DNA of 64,000 nucleotides from Eumeta japonica (Eukaryota > Arthropoda > Insecta > Lepidoptera > Psychidae): contig BGZK01000152.1 of assembly GCA_005406025.1 (NCBI GenBank), positions 310,001-374,000 on the forward strand, written 5' to 3'. The notes under the pieces are model-generated. The model had not been told where the DNA came from. It saw only the letters and a list, made by a program, of their open reading frames with translations, and made no database searches. Within the stretch, counting starts at the first letter, position 1. Each line of letters opens with the position of its first letter. A program made the position numbers and the translations under genes. This document shows, piece by piece, positions 22,069-31,286 of the stretch.

Positions 22069-23338
22069 TTGAAGACGCCATGACAGTTTAGAGCGTTTTC
22101 ATGAAATATTCGAACAGGTTTTTTAAAAACCGTAAATAATTATGTTAGTGATTGATTATTGTAGAAATATTAACTTATTTCTGATATATATGTAAGAAAG
22201 AAAAGAATGAACCACTAATTACATTTTAGGACACAAGCCGATTGTGCGACGAAAATGATGAAGACTTCCAACGACTGCTCTTATATACTGAAGTGCGTTG
22301 GTTGTCGAAAGGTGCATGCTTAACGAGATTTTACTCTGTTTTCGATTCCGTATTTGAGTTCCTAGAAAGTAGAGATCCAGATTTAAAAGAAAACTTGATC
22401 AAATTCAAAGCAGACATTGCGCATTTGACAGATTTGTTTAAAAAATTTAATTATATTAACTTGCAGTTACAAGGGGACAGCCTGAATTTAATAAAACAAA
22501 GGGATAATTTCGGCTTTTCTTGGGAAATTGAAATTTATGAAGCAAAAACATTAGTCGGCGCGAATTCTCTCAATTTCCAAACTTGTCGGTAGAATGTATT
22601 GATGAGGATATCCATACCTACAGTCCACATTTAAGTGTCTACATGATGACTTCAAAACCAGGTTTGAAGATATTCTAACGATGGATATACCACCATGGAT
22701 CATAAATCCATTTGATGAAACCGAAGTGGCCAATGTTGTATTACAAGAGGAGCTGCTCGAGCTAAGCACAATGAGGAGCTGAAGGTGAAATTTAGAAAAG
22801 GCTACCAAACATTTTGGCTGCAAGCAGAAATACCCGAAAAATATCTTGGACTGTGGGAAATCGCAAAGAAATTTTTAATAGCTTTTCTCTCGTCATACCT
22901 TGTCGAAAGGAGTTTTAGTGCCGTTACAAACCTCTTAACAAAAAAAAAGGAGCAAATTAAACATCACAGAGCGGGGGGATTTGCGGTTATTGCTCACAAA
23001 AATAAAGCCTAACATTGATCGTTTGCTGACACTCCATCAAATACATCCTTCCCATTAATTAAAATTATGACCTGAACCTATATTACCTTATTAATTTTTT
23101 CTTGTAATTCTATTCTTTTAATAAATAAAGTGTTATAAAGTGTTATAAAATGTACAATTTTTCGTTTTTATTTTACCTATCGGTAGATATAGGGACAGAA
23201 CTCAGAAGCGACACAATTTTTATTTTTTGGCGACTTTAAGAATGTGGTAGAAATGTAGCAGCAGGGGGTCCACCGAAACCAGTAAAATTTTGAAAGTGGT
23301 CCATGAGAAAAATAAGTTTGGGAACTACTGGTTTAAAA

Positions 23339-23874
23339 GTAAAAAGGTAGGTAAAATTTAATATACCGAAAATAGCTCACAGAAGTTTCAGCTCTTAAAT
23401 GTTTCAATACCTTCATTAAAACATAAATACACTAAACAGGTATACCATTATTAATCCTATTAATGCTATAAATGCAAAGTTTGGATGTTTGTTTGTTACT
23501 CAATCACTTCGCAGCGGATTTATGTATTGATGTGATTTTTTGAATAGTGATAGATGGAAAGCCTGAGAGTAAAAGCTTAATAGATACGCTGCAAATTGGA
23601 CGTCGCTTTCAAGCGTCATGCAAACTTCACGGCAGATAAGCAATTTTTTTGATTAAGTGAATACTTTCGGTATTTGTATACCCCCATTTATTTTATTAAC
23701 CGTAAATCCCAAAAATGGGAAAAAATTTATAAAGATAACACTCATAAACATTTTCAAAGAAAGTGATATACAGTTTTGAGTTATTGCTGAAAAACTGTAC
23801 TCCTAAACATAAAGACATACGTGTCATGAAGTAATGCTCTTTTGCTAGTGCTTTTTACACTATTTTAAGAGTAA
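23339..23874. other. Repeat-like spacer, no gene
   Basis: AT-rich sequence beyond the hAT target duplication; the first part probably continues the Harbinger C intron. From about 23460 the words 'gtttggatgtttgtttgttactcaatcac' and 'agatggaaagcctgagag' resemble a dispersed repeat I remember from moth genomes (possibly Helitron-related). That is recall, not a match I can verify. Confidence 0.3.
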
Positions 23875-24230
23875 GGTCGGTCATAGACGGACTGCTTGTA
23901 GCAGTCAATGCCGACCGCTTCAAGCGGTCGCTGTTGGGCAATCTTCAGTTTCAATCCAAAATTAACATTTACAATACACGGACCGCTCAAGTAGTTCGTT
24001 TGTAGTCAGAGTTAAAAATGCAGTCGGCGTGCGGTCGAGTTTCGCCGTGCTGCCGGCAGCAAAAAGCTGCTCGACCCGCTGTACACGAACCGCTTAAAGT
24101 GGTTCACTCAGACTGTTCGCCGCTTTCTCTCTCCGGAACCCGCTCAGCTCGCCGCCATTCCCGACCTGCTTATTTCGTCATTCGTGATCATTCGTCCATT
24201 GTTCTACCATGCCACAGAGCATGTAGCAAA

Positions 24231-26121
24231 ATGGAAAGTTTGGTAAATGTGGATGATGATTTGTTTATAAATGAAGTGAAATCACACGAGTGTATATAGA
24301 ATTATCGTAGTGAATCATACAGCAATAGAATACAAAAGAATGGCACTTGGATAACTCTGTGGAAAATTTTCAACAGATTTCGATGACATCGGTAAAAGGA
24401 AAAAACGAAATTGGTAAGTTCACACAATGTTTAATTTCAATTTACCTAATACCTTATTGCCGTTTAAGTGGTGTTCATTTTCACTGCCAATCTAATTGCC
24501 CTTCTTCACTTACGAAGTAGTTAACGAATTTGTCCTGGATAGAGTTCAGTCTAGGCCCTCCTTGCTGAACTAGTTGCAATGATCGGTCTTCAAAACCCGT
24601 GATAGTCAAGCAATCTTCAAAGCGATAACCATCTCTCACTCGTACAAAGTTTTGAAAAGTACAACATGCTTTAACTATCGTTTTAGATAATTCAATAGAT
24701 ACATTTAATGGTTGATGGAATATGCGCCATTTGTTTGAAAGTATGCCAAAAGTACACTCAATGTGTCTCCGGGCACGTGACAGTCTATAGTTCAAAAATC
24801 TTTTTTTTTTTGAGTTAATTGTTTCCCTCCATAGGATCTCATTATATTTTCTTGTAAACTGAAGGCTTCATAAGCAAGGAATACGTGCGACAAAGGTGAT
24901 CCTGTAGTTGTTATTTTCATGGGAGCAGGAATGTTCAACTTTTTTACTTGCAGTTTTTTATAGAATTCTCTGTTTTCAAATACTGTTGAGTCGGGATGCC
25001 TACCATATGAACCGATATTTATGAACATAAATTTGTAAGCACTGTCACACACGGCCATCAATACCAAAGAAAAGTAGTGTTTGTAATTATAATACAATGA
25101 TCCGCTATCAGTTGGTTTAATAATTCTTCCGTGCTTACTGTCAATGGTACCTAAGAAGTTGGGAAAGTTAGCACGTGTTTGGAAACCATTTTTTATTATG
25201 CCAATTTTCTTCGGTCAATTCTCCAAAACAAATGTTTTTCCTATTAATGTTTTCGCATACATCTTTGACGATTTCTCCTATTGTCGATGCCGAAATTCTA
25301 TAGTTATATTCCAAGTCAGCGAAAGTGCACCTTATTGTCAGGTATATGTAAAAATAAAATTCAAGTAGTGCTTCATTTTTCAGTTAAAGCTCTACAGAAA
25401 AAAATGGAAAGTTTTTAGAGACGATTTTAATCGGTATATAAGCAAAATAAATAAAAAAAACTAAAAAGTGGCTCAGGAGCAAATAAAATATGCCAATATG
25501 TATTCTATCAACAGTTATCATTTTTACTACCATAGGCGAATGATAAAGCAGACACTGCAAATAACTTAGAAGAACAAATTGAGAGTGAGGATGCTCTTAT
25601 TGCCGAGAAGTCAACATTTCAACGAGGCTGGAAGCGAGGCAGCGTGGCGAAAGAAGATGAGTTAATAACTGCATTGACAGATAATATAAATAAGAAATAC
25701 AAAGAAAATAAATCAAACAATGAACCAGATGACGATAAATTATTTCTTTTGGCATTACATGGGATTTTAAGAGAATTTCTGACGATTATAGATTAGACGC
25801 CAAGACAGAAATACTGATAGTTTAAAAAAAATACAAGAATTTGTCATCTGGCAAAAATGTTTATCGCAACCATTCCATTCAGTCATTCCGCTCACAGTTC
25901 ATCTATCAGCCATCACACTACTCACATTTCACCAATGGTGATCTCAATAGTGGCTACAGCACTGCATCTATTGCTACGGGCCTTCAACATATCGATCAGC
26001 CTCTACACAATACGGGAACTTAGGCAACTAGCGTATTGTCTCCTAGTTCTGTCGATAGTGAGATGTCACAATCCTCATCAATACATAGCATTTTTGAATA
26101 GTTTGAAACGTCAGAATATGT
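24231..26121 (+). pseudogene. Harbinger D MADF/BESS accessory gene
   Basis: The start is MESLVNVDDDLFINEVKSHE at 24231, a MADF N-terminus, followed after a one-base slip near 24296 by YNYRSESYSNRIQKNGTW and a GTAAG donor near 24413. The C-terminal exon begins after 'ccatag' at about 25535 and encodes an acidic linker with Lys, then a BESS-like block DDDKLFLLALHGILREF near 25727-25780. It ends near 26100 with a Ser-rich tail. The antisense catalytic exons of the transposase lie in its intron. The MADF domain is incomplete and slips are present, so I treat it as a pseudogene. Confidence 0.65.
24481..25370 (-). pseudogene. Harbinger D DDE transposase
   Basis: Reading leftward on the reverse strand: a helical N-terminal part (SASTIGEIVKDVCENI), LGTIDSKHGRIIKPTDSGSL (first Asp; Ser replaces the usual Gly in IDGKH), YYNYKHYFSLVLMAVCDSAY, then SYGRHPDSTVFENREFY (second Asp). 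In the next frame follow NYRLSRARRHIECTFGIL (Glu) and the end at 24481. Slips near 25170 and 24795 (an A10 run) split it into three frames. The N-terminal exon was not found between 25370 and 26100. Confidence 0.8.
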
Positions 26122-26123
26122 AA

Positions 26124-26911
26124 TTGCGTATAATAAAACAATATGTAAGTACCATGTATTTTCTTACCTCAACATTATTGCAATCCTTTCTTCAGGCAAA
26201 ATGCTTTTTCTCAATTACGGTATCTGTCCGTTATATTTTATGTCGTAAAATATTAACTGTCGGCGATCAACATTTAGTTTATCAGTATCGGCAATAATGT
26301 TTTAGTTTATAAGTAAATGTTTATAAGATATAATTGTCGGCGATAAACACTTTATTTAATGTTCATATATTGTATAAGGAAAAATTGTAAATTAAAAACG
26401 CTGTCGTCACGCCCCGCCCCTTTCCTGTTGCGCATTTGCCACGCGCTCGCCGCAAAACAGTGTTAAGCGCGGCCATGTGACGCTGCATTGTGCATCGAAT
26501 GGATCATCAGTGAATCATATTAGTCGTGGCTTGCGCCTCCCCAGTTCACTCCGAATCAGTCAGATCGGCAGCAGAAGTGTGTAAAATAAGTGTGTTTTAT
26601 TTTCGCCTTCAAGTCGGCAGAACAGCCGAGGTATCCTTCTTACAACATAGCGGCCAGATCCAACCGCTAACTAGGCTAAAGCCAACTAATGCCATTGCGT
26701 CATCCATAGCACAAAACAACACTCCAGGTAGCTCACTTTCAATAAATTATATTTTAGTAAGTAGCTGCACGTACACACGCTTGTGACAAATATCAGTGAA
26801 ATGATACTTGTGCTAGCATGCTTGAGCCGTGTGTGGTCGCCTCTGAAATACATGTATTTGTACAAGTCTAGGCTTGCGCAAGCATATCGTTAGGTGTATG
26901 GCCAGCTTAAC
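26124..26911. other. Harbinger D right subterminal region, no gene
   Basis: Non-coding. A GC-rich patch around 26405-26470 contains 'cgccccgcccctttcc', the reverse complement of a GC-box-like word also present in the hAT 5' region (near 16490). The rest leads to the right inverted end. Confidence 0.4.
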
Positions 26912-27099
26912 ATTTGATTAGCAGAAAAAATAAATTTTAGCTAAAATTTCGGACCAGTCTGCGTAGTACTCGCGACAATTTAACTTATTTAACTGGATCG
27001 CTGTGAAAAGATCTTCAAAAAAAAATTTGTAACTGAAAATGTTCTTTCAAATTGTTGGATGACAATATGTTACCAAAGGCATCAAATCAAATTTGTTTT

Positions 27100-27740
27100 A
27101 TAGTTTACTACAGATTACAGACTTTGTATCTCATTGCTAACACCAGTTCAATACTTCTTATCGCAGATGGCTGTTGAGGCCAAAACAAGAACAGTACGTT
27201 ATTGAAAACGTGTTCAAAATAGCTAACGGAAGCATCATGATACATAAAATGGCTGGAAGTTGTTTTTTCCGGTTGTTGGTCACTCATATATACCACCAGA
27301 CGAAGTATTTGCTTTAATCGAAAAAGATGTGAAGAAGCAAGGATTATAGCCAACCCTCATGAATACTTGCAATTTAGTTATATATCAAATAGTTATATGT
27401 CTTGCAATTTAGTTATATATCACAATTTAGTTCCATAATGCATTTAGGTACTAATTGTAAAGTATTTGATTGGAAAGATGCAATGACAAATAGTATGGAG
27501 TCTGTGGGTAAGTGGCATTTTGTATTTTCAATCTGTAAACGACACACTTTAAAGAGATCAAAAAGAATTGGTAATGTACTATTTAAAGGGAATATCCATT
27601 AGGAAATATATTAGACGAAAGGGTAAAAAATATAAGTGTTTCAGGAACACATTCATTTGACATAAATTTTGAAGAAATTCCGGTAGCAAATAATATTAGT
27701 AGTATTTGATCAGTGGATATTCGAAAATTATTAAGAGCTC
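27100..27740 (+). pseudogene. Fragment of a TE-associated 'DGCGGQ' family protein
   Basis: Across shifting frames I can read an ADGC.GQNKNS block (near 27165), a PPDEVFALIEKDVKK-like stretch (near 27290-27330), ANPHEYLQFSYIS, then VFDWKDAMTNSMESVGKWHF and FSICKRHTLKRSKRIGNVLF to about 27590. The same order of motifs (FADGCGGQSKNSHV, GHSFLPADRVFGRVEK) is found in the better copy at 44966-45355. The acidic DGCGG and Asp/Glu pattern suggests an RNase H-like fold (I recall a 'DUF7869' family of this type), but I cannot assign a reaction. The fragment is heavily decayed. Confidence 0.5.
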
Positions 27741-28337
27741 ATTATATCGATGAGTGGCAAAGTATTGCCAAATTGAATTTCTTCGTGCTTTTTCTACGTA
27801 ATGCAAAAATAACTGATAAATGAACAACGTGAGCCAGAGACCCAGGACATTTCAAATATTATTTATGAGCCGAAAGAAGAAAATGATGGTTTCATTGTTT
27901 TATTAATTAATAAATTAGTACTTGATACATTTATTTCACTTATTTTTATAATGAATGCCATCAATTTTTGCCTTAAGTATTTAAAAATCAATATGTGATT
28001 CAGTTAAAAGTATTAAAAGTGTTGATTCATGTAGTTACGGTGGCTAATATGGTGTTGTTTGTAGCAAAGCGACATTAAACGGGTGTTTGAATTCGATAAA
28101 CAGCAATATCCACATGTCAAGTACAAAAGCATAATTTTCCGATATTTTAACCTTTTTTTTTGAATGATTATTAATTTTGAAACTTCTTTACTAAAATTAT
28201 TAAAACTCAATTATTTTTTTAACTGGATTAATTTTAAGGTGTTTACAAATACAGAGTTGATAAGAGTTAATGTGCTGATTTACCCAAAACGGAATATTGC
28301 TACTTTTGCTTTTGTATGATTCATATAATCTAAGACT
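27741..28337. other. AT-rich spacer, no gene
   Basis: I see no coding sequence or repeat ends in this stretch. Confidence 0.4.
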
Positions 28338-28997
28338 CTTTGGGAGCGTTCAAGTATTACGTAACGCAATTTTTCTCGTAAAACGTTACGATGCGTTACA
28401 GGGGCGGGAGGTAACATTATTTCTTTTTTTATATAAAAAATTAGGGAATTCAAACTCCCAATTTGGCAACCCTTTTCGTTTACGTTTTACGGGGAATCCC
28501 TCGATTGTATTAGTGTGGTCGTCATTTTTAATTTGTTCTCGCATGTTGGCAAACCTTTTCGTTTATATTTCAAGGGGAATCCCTAGATTGTATTGTACGT
28601 TATTTAATGTTGTTTTTGTTGTTAGTATTCGTTAGTGTTTATGCAGAAGCACATTGCTGTAGTCGGTGTTATTAAAGTGTTCAGTGTTCATACTGTAATG
28701 TCCTCAAAAGAAGGAGATTTGTATCATCAGCTGTTTTTGGCCTATAAAGGTTCTCATGCTGACTTGCCACCGCAACTATGTTAAAAAAATGCCAACGAAA
28801 TTTGGAAAATGGCTAAAGAAAAACTAAAAAATAAAGAAAAGTTTATAGAACATATAAATGATGTTATACGAGAGTTGAAGGTGAAGGCCACGAAGAAGAA
28901 AGCAACAATGCTTAGTTATTTTACACAAGTAAGTTTACTACTAAAATGTAATAATGACATAAGTATTATAATTAATCCAAACCTTGATTATGCATAA
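28338..28997 (+). pseudogene. 5' end and N-terminal exon of an unassigned DNA element
   Basis: The sequence starts with 'gggagcgttcaagtattacgtaacgc', which looks like a transposon terminus I have seen dispersed in insect DNA. Two diverged direct copies of about 50 bp ('ttttcgttta...ggggaatcccT.gattgtatt') lie at 28475-28515 and 28553-28597. From an ATG at 28698 the frame reads MSSKEGDLYHQLFLAYKGSH, is broken by a stop near 28781, and goes on NANEIWKMAKEKLKNKEKF ... LKVKATKKKATMLSYFTQ, ending at a GTAAGT donor near 28929. It appears to be the N-terminal exon of a transposase-like family whose core is absent here. I cannot name it. Confidence 0.4.
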
Positions 28998-29328
28998 AAG
29001 AACTGGTCATAAGTATTTTATATTTCTAACTATCTATGCAAACATCAAGCACGCCTGCAACACTAAAGCCCGGTATACACGGCAATGATAAAACTGCGCA
29101 AATGAACTGTACAGTTCATTTACACAGTTTTATCGAACGTATGTACGAAAATCGACGCAGATTTTTTGGTTGGTGCAAACGATCGAAGGCAGGTGCAAAA
29201 TCTATTCGATAAGTCGTTGTCGATCGCGGTTGCACAGTTTTATCGTAGTGTGTGGACGGAAATTGGGCCAATCATTCAGTTCGTTCACAAGGCTTGCTGT
29301 AGGCGGACTCGCCCGTGCATGTCTAAAC

Positions 29329-29709
29329 ATGTCGCAAGAAGATTGTACCGGAATCCGTGAGTTATTGGAAGAGTTTATCCAATGCTATAAAAATGAAGTT
29401 TGCTTATGGAAAAAGAAAAGCAAAGATTACCACGACCGCAACAAGAAAAATGCTGCCTACGATAGGTTAATTAATAAGTACAAACCTATTGATCCTAATG
29501 CCAATAGGGAGACGGTAGTGAAGAAAATAAATAACTTGCGGACTTCCTATAAGAAGGAACTCAACAAAGCCAAAAAGTCCTTGAAATCCGGAGCCGGAAC
29601 CGATGAAGTCTATGTTTCTCATTCGTGGTACTTCAACTTGATGAATTTTTTATACGATGAAGAAATACCAAGGCGGTCTATATCAAATATTATGGAGAAT
29701 GAAAATGAG
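29329..29709 (+). CDS. Harbinger E MADF-domain protein, first exon
   Basis: The ATG at 29329 starts MSQEDCTGIRELLEEFIQCY. The MADF domain follows: KNEVCLWKKKSKDYHDRNKK, AAYDRLINKYKPIDPNANRE, VKKINNLRTSYKKELNKAKK, and SHSWYFNLMNFLYDEEIP. The exon ends ...NENE at GAG|GTAAGA. This DNA-binding protein is the transposase's partner. The nested 9.8-kb element entered at this splice donor and duplicated GTAAGA, so a donor remains on both sides of it. Reading past 29709 leads into the nested element's inverted end and is not real coding. The downstream exon is at 41201. Confidence 0.8.
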
Positions 29710-29715
29710 GTAAGA

Positions 29716-30350
29716 CCATTGACCTATATGTATACTACTAGACAAGCAGCGCCTTATAGTCCGGGAGGCAGCGGCTTTTTAAACAAGTCATTTTCTGCCG
29801 GCTGATATTAATATAGAAAACAGAATGCATGTGCCTCATGACGAAATCGATCGTCAGCTGGTCGAGTTGCGGTGGATGCGAGAGTGGGAAGCTGCGGAAT
29901 AGGTTAAAAAAAAAATCCAAAAAATATTTTATGCCATATGAAACCTTTTTCAGATGTCATTGACATTGATTACAATTTTAAAAAAATAGTCAGCTGCACA
30001 GCAGAGGAGGGATCATGCGTCAGCTGAGCGTGCGAACTTGCAAAAAAAATTAGGAAATAAAATTATTTTATGCCGATTGAAATTTTTTTACATGATTCTA
30101 GACATATACAGAAATGTGATATTGACAATCAGCTGCATATACAGTGGGGGAAAACCCGTCAGCTAGAGCAAAAATGGATGACCGCGCGCATACATCTCCA
30201 CGACGCGCGAAATATTCAATGCTCCGACTGACGCCTTTTCCCCCAACGGGCAATCAGCTGACGAATATTTTCTTCTTTCTATATATTAACACTATAATAT
30301 TTATAAATTTCTTATGGTCTTTCAACAATTTACCCAAGGTATACCTTACA
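29716..30350. repeat. Left inverted terminal region of the 9.8-kb element
   Basis: It pairs with 38411-39530. It is dense in CAGCTG (starts near 29855, 29991, 30021, 30130, 30255) and related 'gtcagcta' words. The segments 'aaaaatattttatgccatatgaaa', 'gtcattgacattgattacaa' and 'gcgcgaaatattcaatgctc' all recur inverted at the right end. Apparent reading frames here are by-products of the repeat. Confidence 0.8.
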
Positions 30351-30575
30351 TGAAGATGCATGTATATAATGTGTACTATATACAAGGTATATAGTACACA
30401 TTATATACATGCATCTTCAGTACAGTGGTATTTGATATTTCAATGGCTCGACTGATGACTTTTCCACCAACGGGCAATTAGCTGACGAATATATTCTCGT
30501 TTCTATGTATATATTAACACTATAATATTTATAAATTTCAAATGATCATTTTAAAATTTACCCAAGATTTACCTT
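30213..30575. repeat. Diverged direct repeat in the left arm
   Basis: About 140 bp at 30213-30350 ('caatgctccgactgacgcc', 'caatcagctgacgaatatt', 'aacactataatatttataaa') recur at about 30437-30575 ('caatggctcgactgatgac', 'aattagctgacgaatata'). The copies are some 85% alike, with the 69-bp hairpin between them. Confidence 0.7.
30351..30419. repeat. Near-perfect 69-bp hairpin
   Basis: The arms 30351-30383 and 30387-30419 (tgaagatgcatgtatataat plus gtgtactatatac) are complementary over 33 bp with a 3-base loop 'aag'. Such a long uninterrupted palindrome between two diverged direct repeats must be very recent, or created by template switching. Confidence 0.9.
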
Positions 30576-31171
30576 ACAGCTTATACGCTCATAGTTTATA
30601 CCTTATACAGTATACATTATATTATATTCTATATCGATATAGACTATATATCCGTACTGAGGTATTTTATACCTGCATCCCTGCGCCCCTCGCCCCGGAA
30701 GGGACAGCTGCGTTTCGGCTTTGGTTGTTATTATTCCCCATCAGTTGACCCGAGACATTCTTACGAAGTGAACGTGTGGAATTATTCGAAAAGAACATGG
30801 CGTCAGTAAAACCTTTTTGTGTGTTTTGTAATAAAAAAACTGAAAAACTAACTATTTTCACTGCTGATACAATTCAGAAGTGTAAAAACATATTAGAAAT
30901 ACGTAAAACTAATGATTTGGCAATGAGTGATGCGAAAGTGCCGTCTGAGTTGAATGATTTTCAGCAATATCATTCTAAATGCTACCGAGCGTTTACTGCG
31001 TTACCACCGAAATATCGGAAATGTATGGAATCTACGACCATTCCTACAATAGCAAAGTAAGTAATAATTTTATATTAGTTGTTTTATAAATTAATAATAA
31101 ATTACTATCTCTATAATTTTTGTATGGGCCGTTTTCGGCAATGTAAATACATTAAATCTCTGTGTTCTTTG

Positions 31172-31286
31172 CAGTGCAGCCAGATCGTGGGATATTCTTA
31201 CCCCACTTTGAGGGCCATTTACGTGTGCTTAGACGCGCGCAGCCCTCAAAGTGGGGGTTAAAATATCCCACGATCTGGATGCACTG
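31172..31286. repeat. Small inverted-repeat insertion in the intron
   Basis: Arms of about 43 bp ('cagtgcagccagatcgtggg' plus 'atattcttaccccactttgaggg', and their reverse complement at 31242-31286) differ at a few bases and enclose 27 bp. It lies in the intron after exon 1 of the XPG-like gene. It may be a mini-MITE or a foldback duplication. Confidence 0.7.

Larger units (their letters stand above)
17819..22240. mobile_element. ISL2EU-type element, 4.4 kb
   Basis: Terminal inverted repeats CGGCTTGTGTCC(ACT)AAAA at left and the reverse complement of CGGCTTGTGTCCTAAAA at right are flanked by AT at 17817-17818 and 22241-22242. A 2-bp AT duplication is what I recall for ISL2EU elements of the PIF/Harbinger-IS5-like clade. 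It carries two convergent genes, a SWIM/YqaJ nuclease on + and a THAP-DDE transposase on -. This pairing is also the known ISL2EU content. The site of insertion is inside the hAT transposase frame. Confidence 0.83.
16915..23012 (+). pseudogene. hAT transposase (ZBED-like), split
   Basis: The first part (16915-17818) starts MATAKKKCRQYSVDYLKYGF and has a BED-type finger (CLLCNKV ... HLKRCHTDK near residues 38-60). It continues with the hAT RNase H core: FSIQLDESMLSGNEALLLAY (first Asp), VATDGVPAMVGRYRGF (second Asp) and AIHCVIHRQHLVAK (CxxH). The second part resumes at 22243 with CDENDEDFQRLLLYTEVRWL (Glu region) and ends with the dimerisation block FLIAFLSSYLVERSFSAVTN near 22890-22930. The ISL2EU-type element and one AT lie between. 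Removing them joins the frame cleanly. A frame slip near 22580 and others to 22785 break the second part independently. Confidence 0.87.
15783..23330 (+). mobile_element. hAT element (ZBED-like), 7.5 kb with nested insertion
   Basis: The ends are CAGTGATTCCCAAAGTGG at left and ...TTTGGGAACTACTG at right, typical hAT inverted repeats. The 8-bp target duplication is GTTTAAAG at 15775-15782 and GTTTAAAA at 23331-23338 (one mismatch). Subterminal 'ggtccaggtggaccccagggtcca' and 'gggggtccaccgaaa' stretches are inverted partners. The element carries one transposase gene interrupted by the ISL2EU-type element. It is inserted in an intron of Harbinger C. Confidence 0.88.
23875..26908. mobile_element. 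PIF/Harbinger element D
   Basis: Imperfect inverted ends: left 'aggtcggtcatagacggactgcttg', right the reverse complement of 'agctggccatacacctaacgatatgcttg', each next to a TAA trinucleotide. GC-rich subterminal DNA (23900-24180 and 26400-26640) contrasts with the AT-rich interior. The interior holds a MADF/BESS gene on + and a DDE transposase on - with interleaved exons, the same plan as B and E. Boundaries are good to a few bases only. Confidence 0.7.

Noticed and set aside
29710..29805. Continuation of the MADF frame past the splice donor
   Set aside because: These bases are the donor duplication and the inverted end of the nested element, which recurs inverted at 39435-39530.
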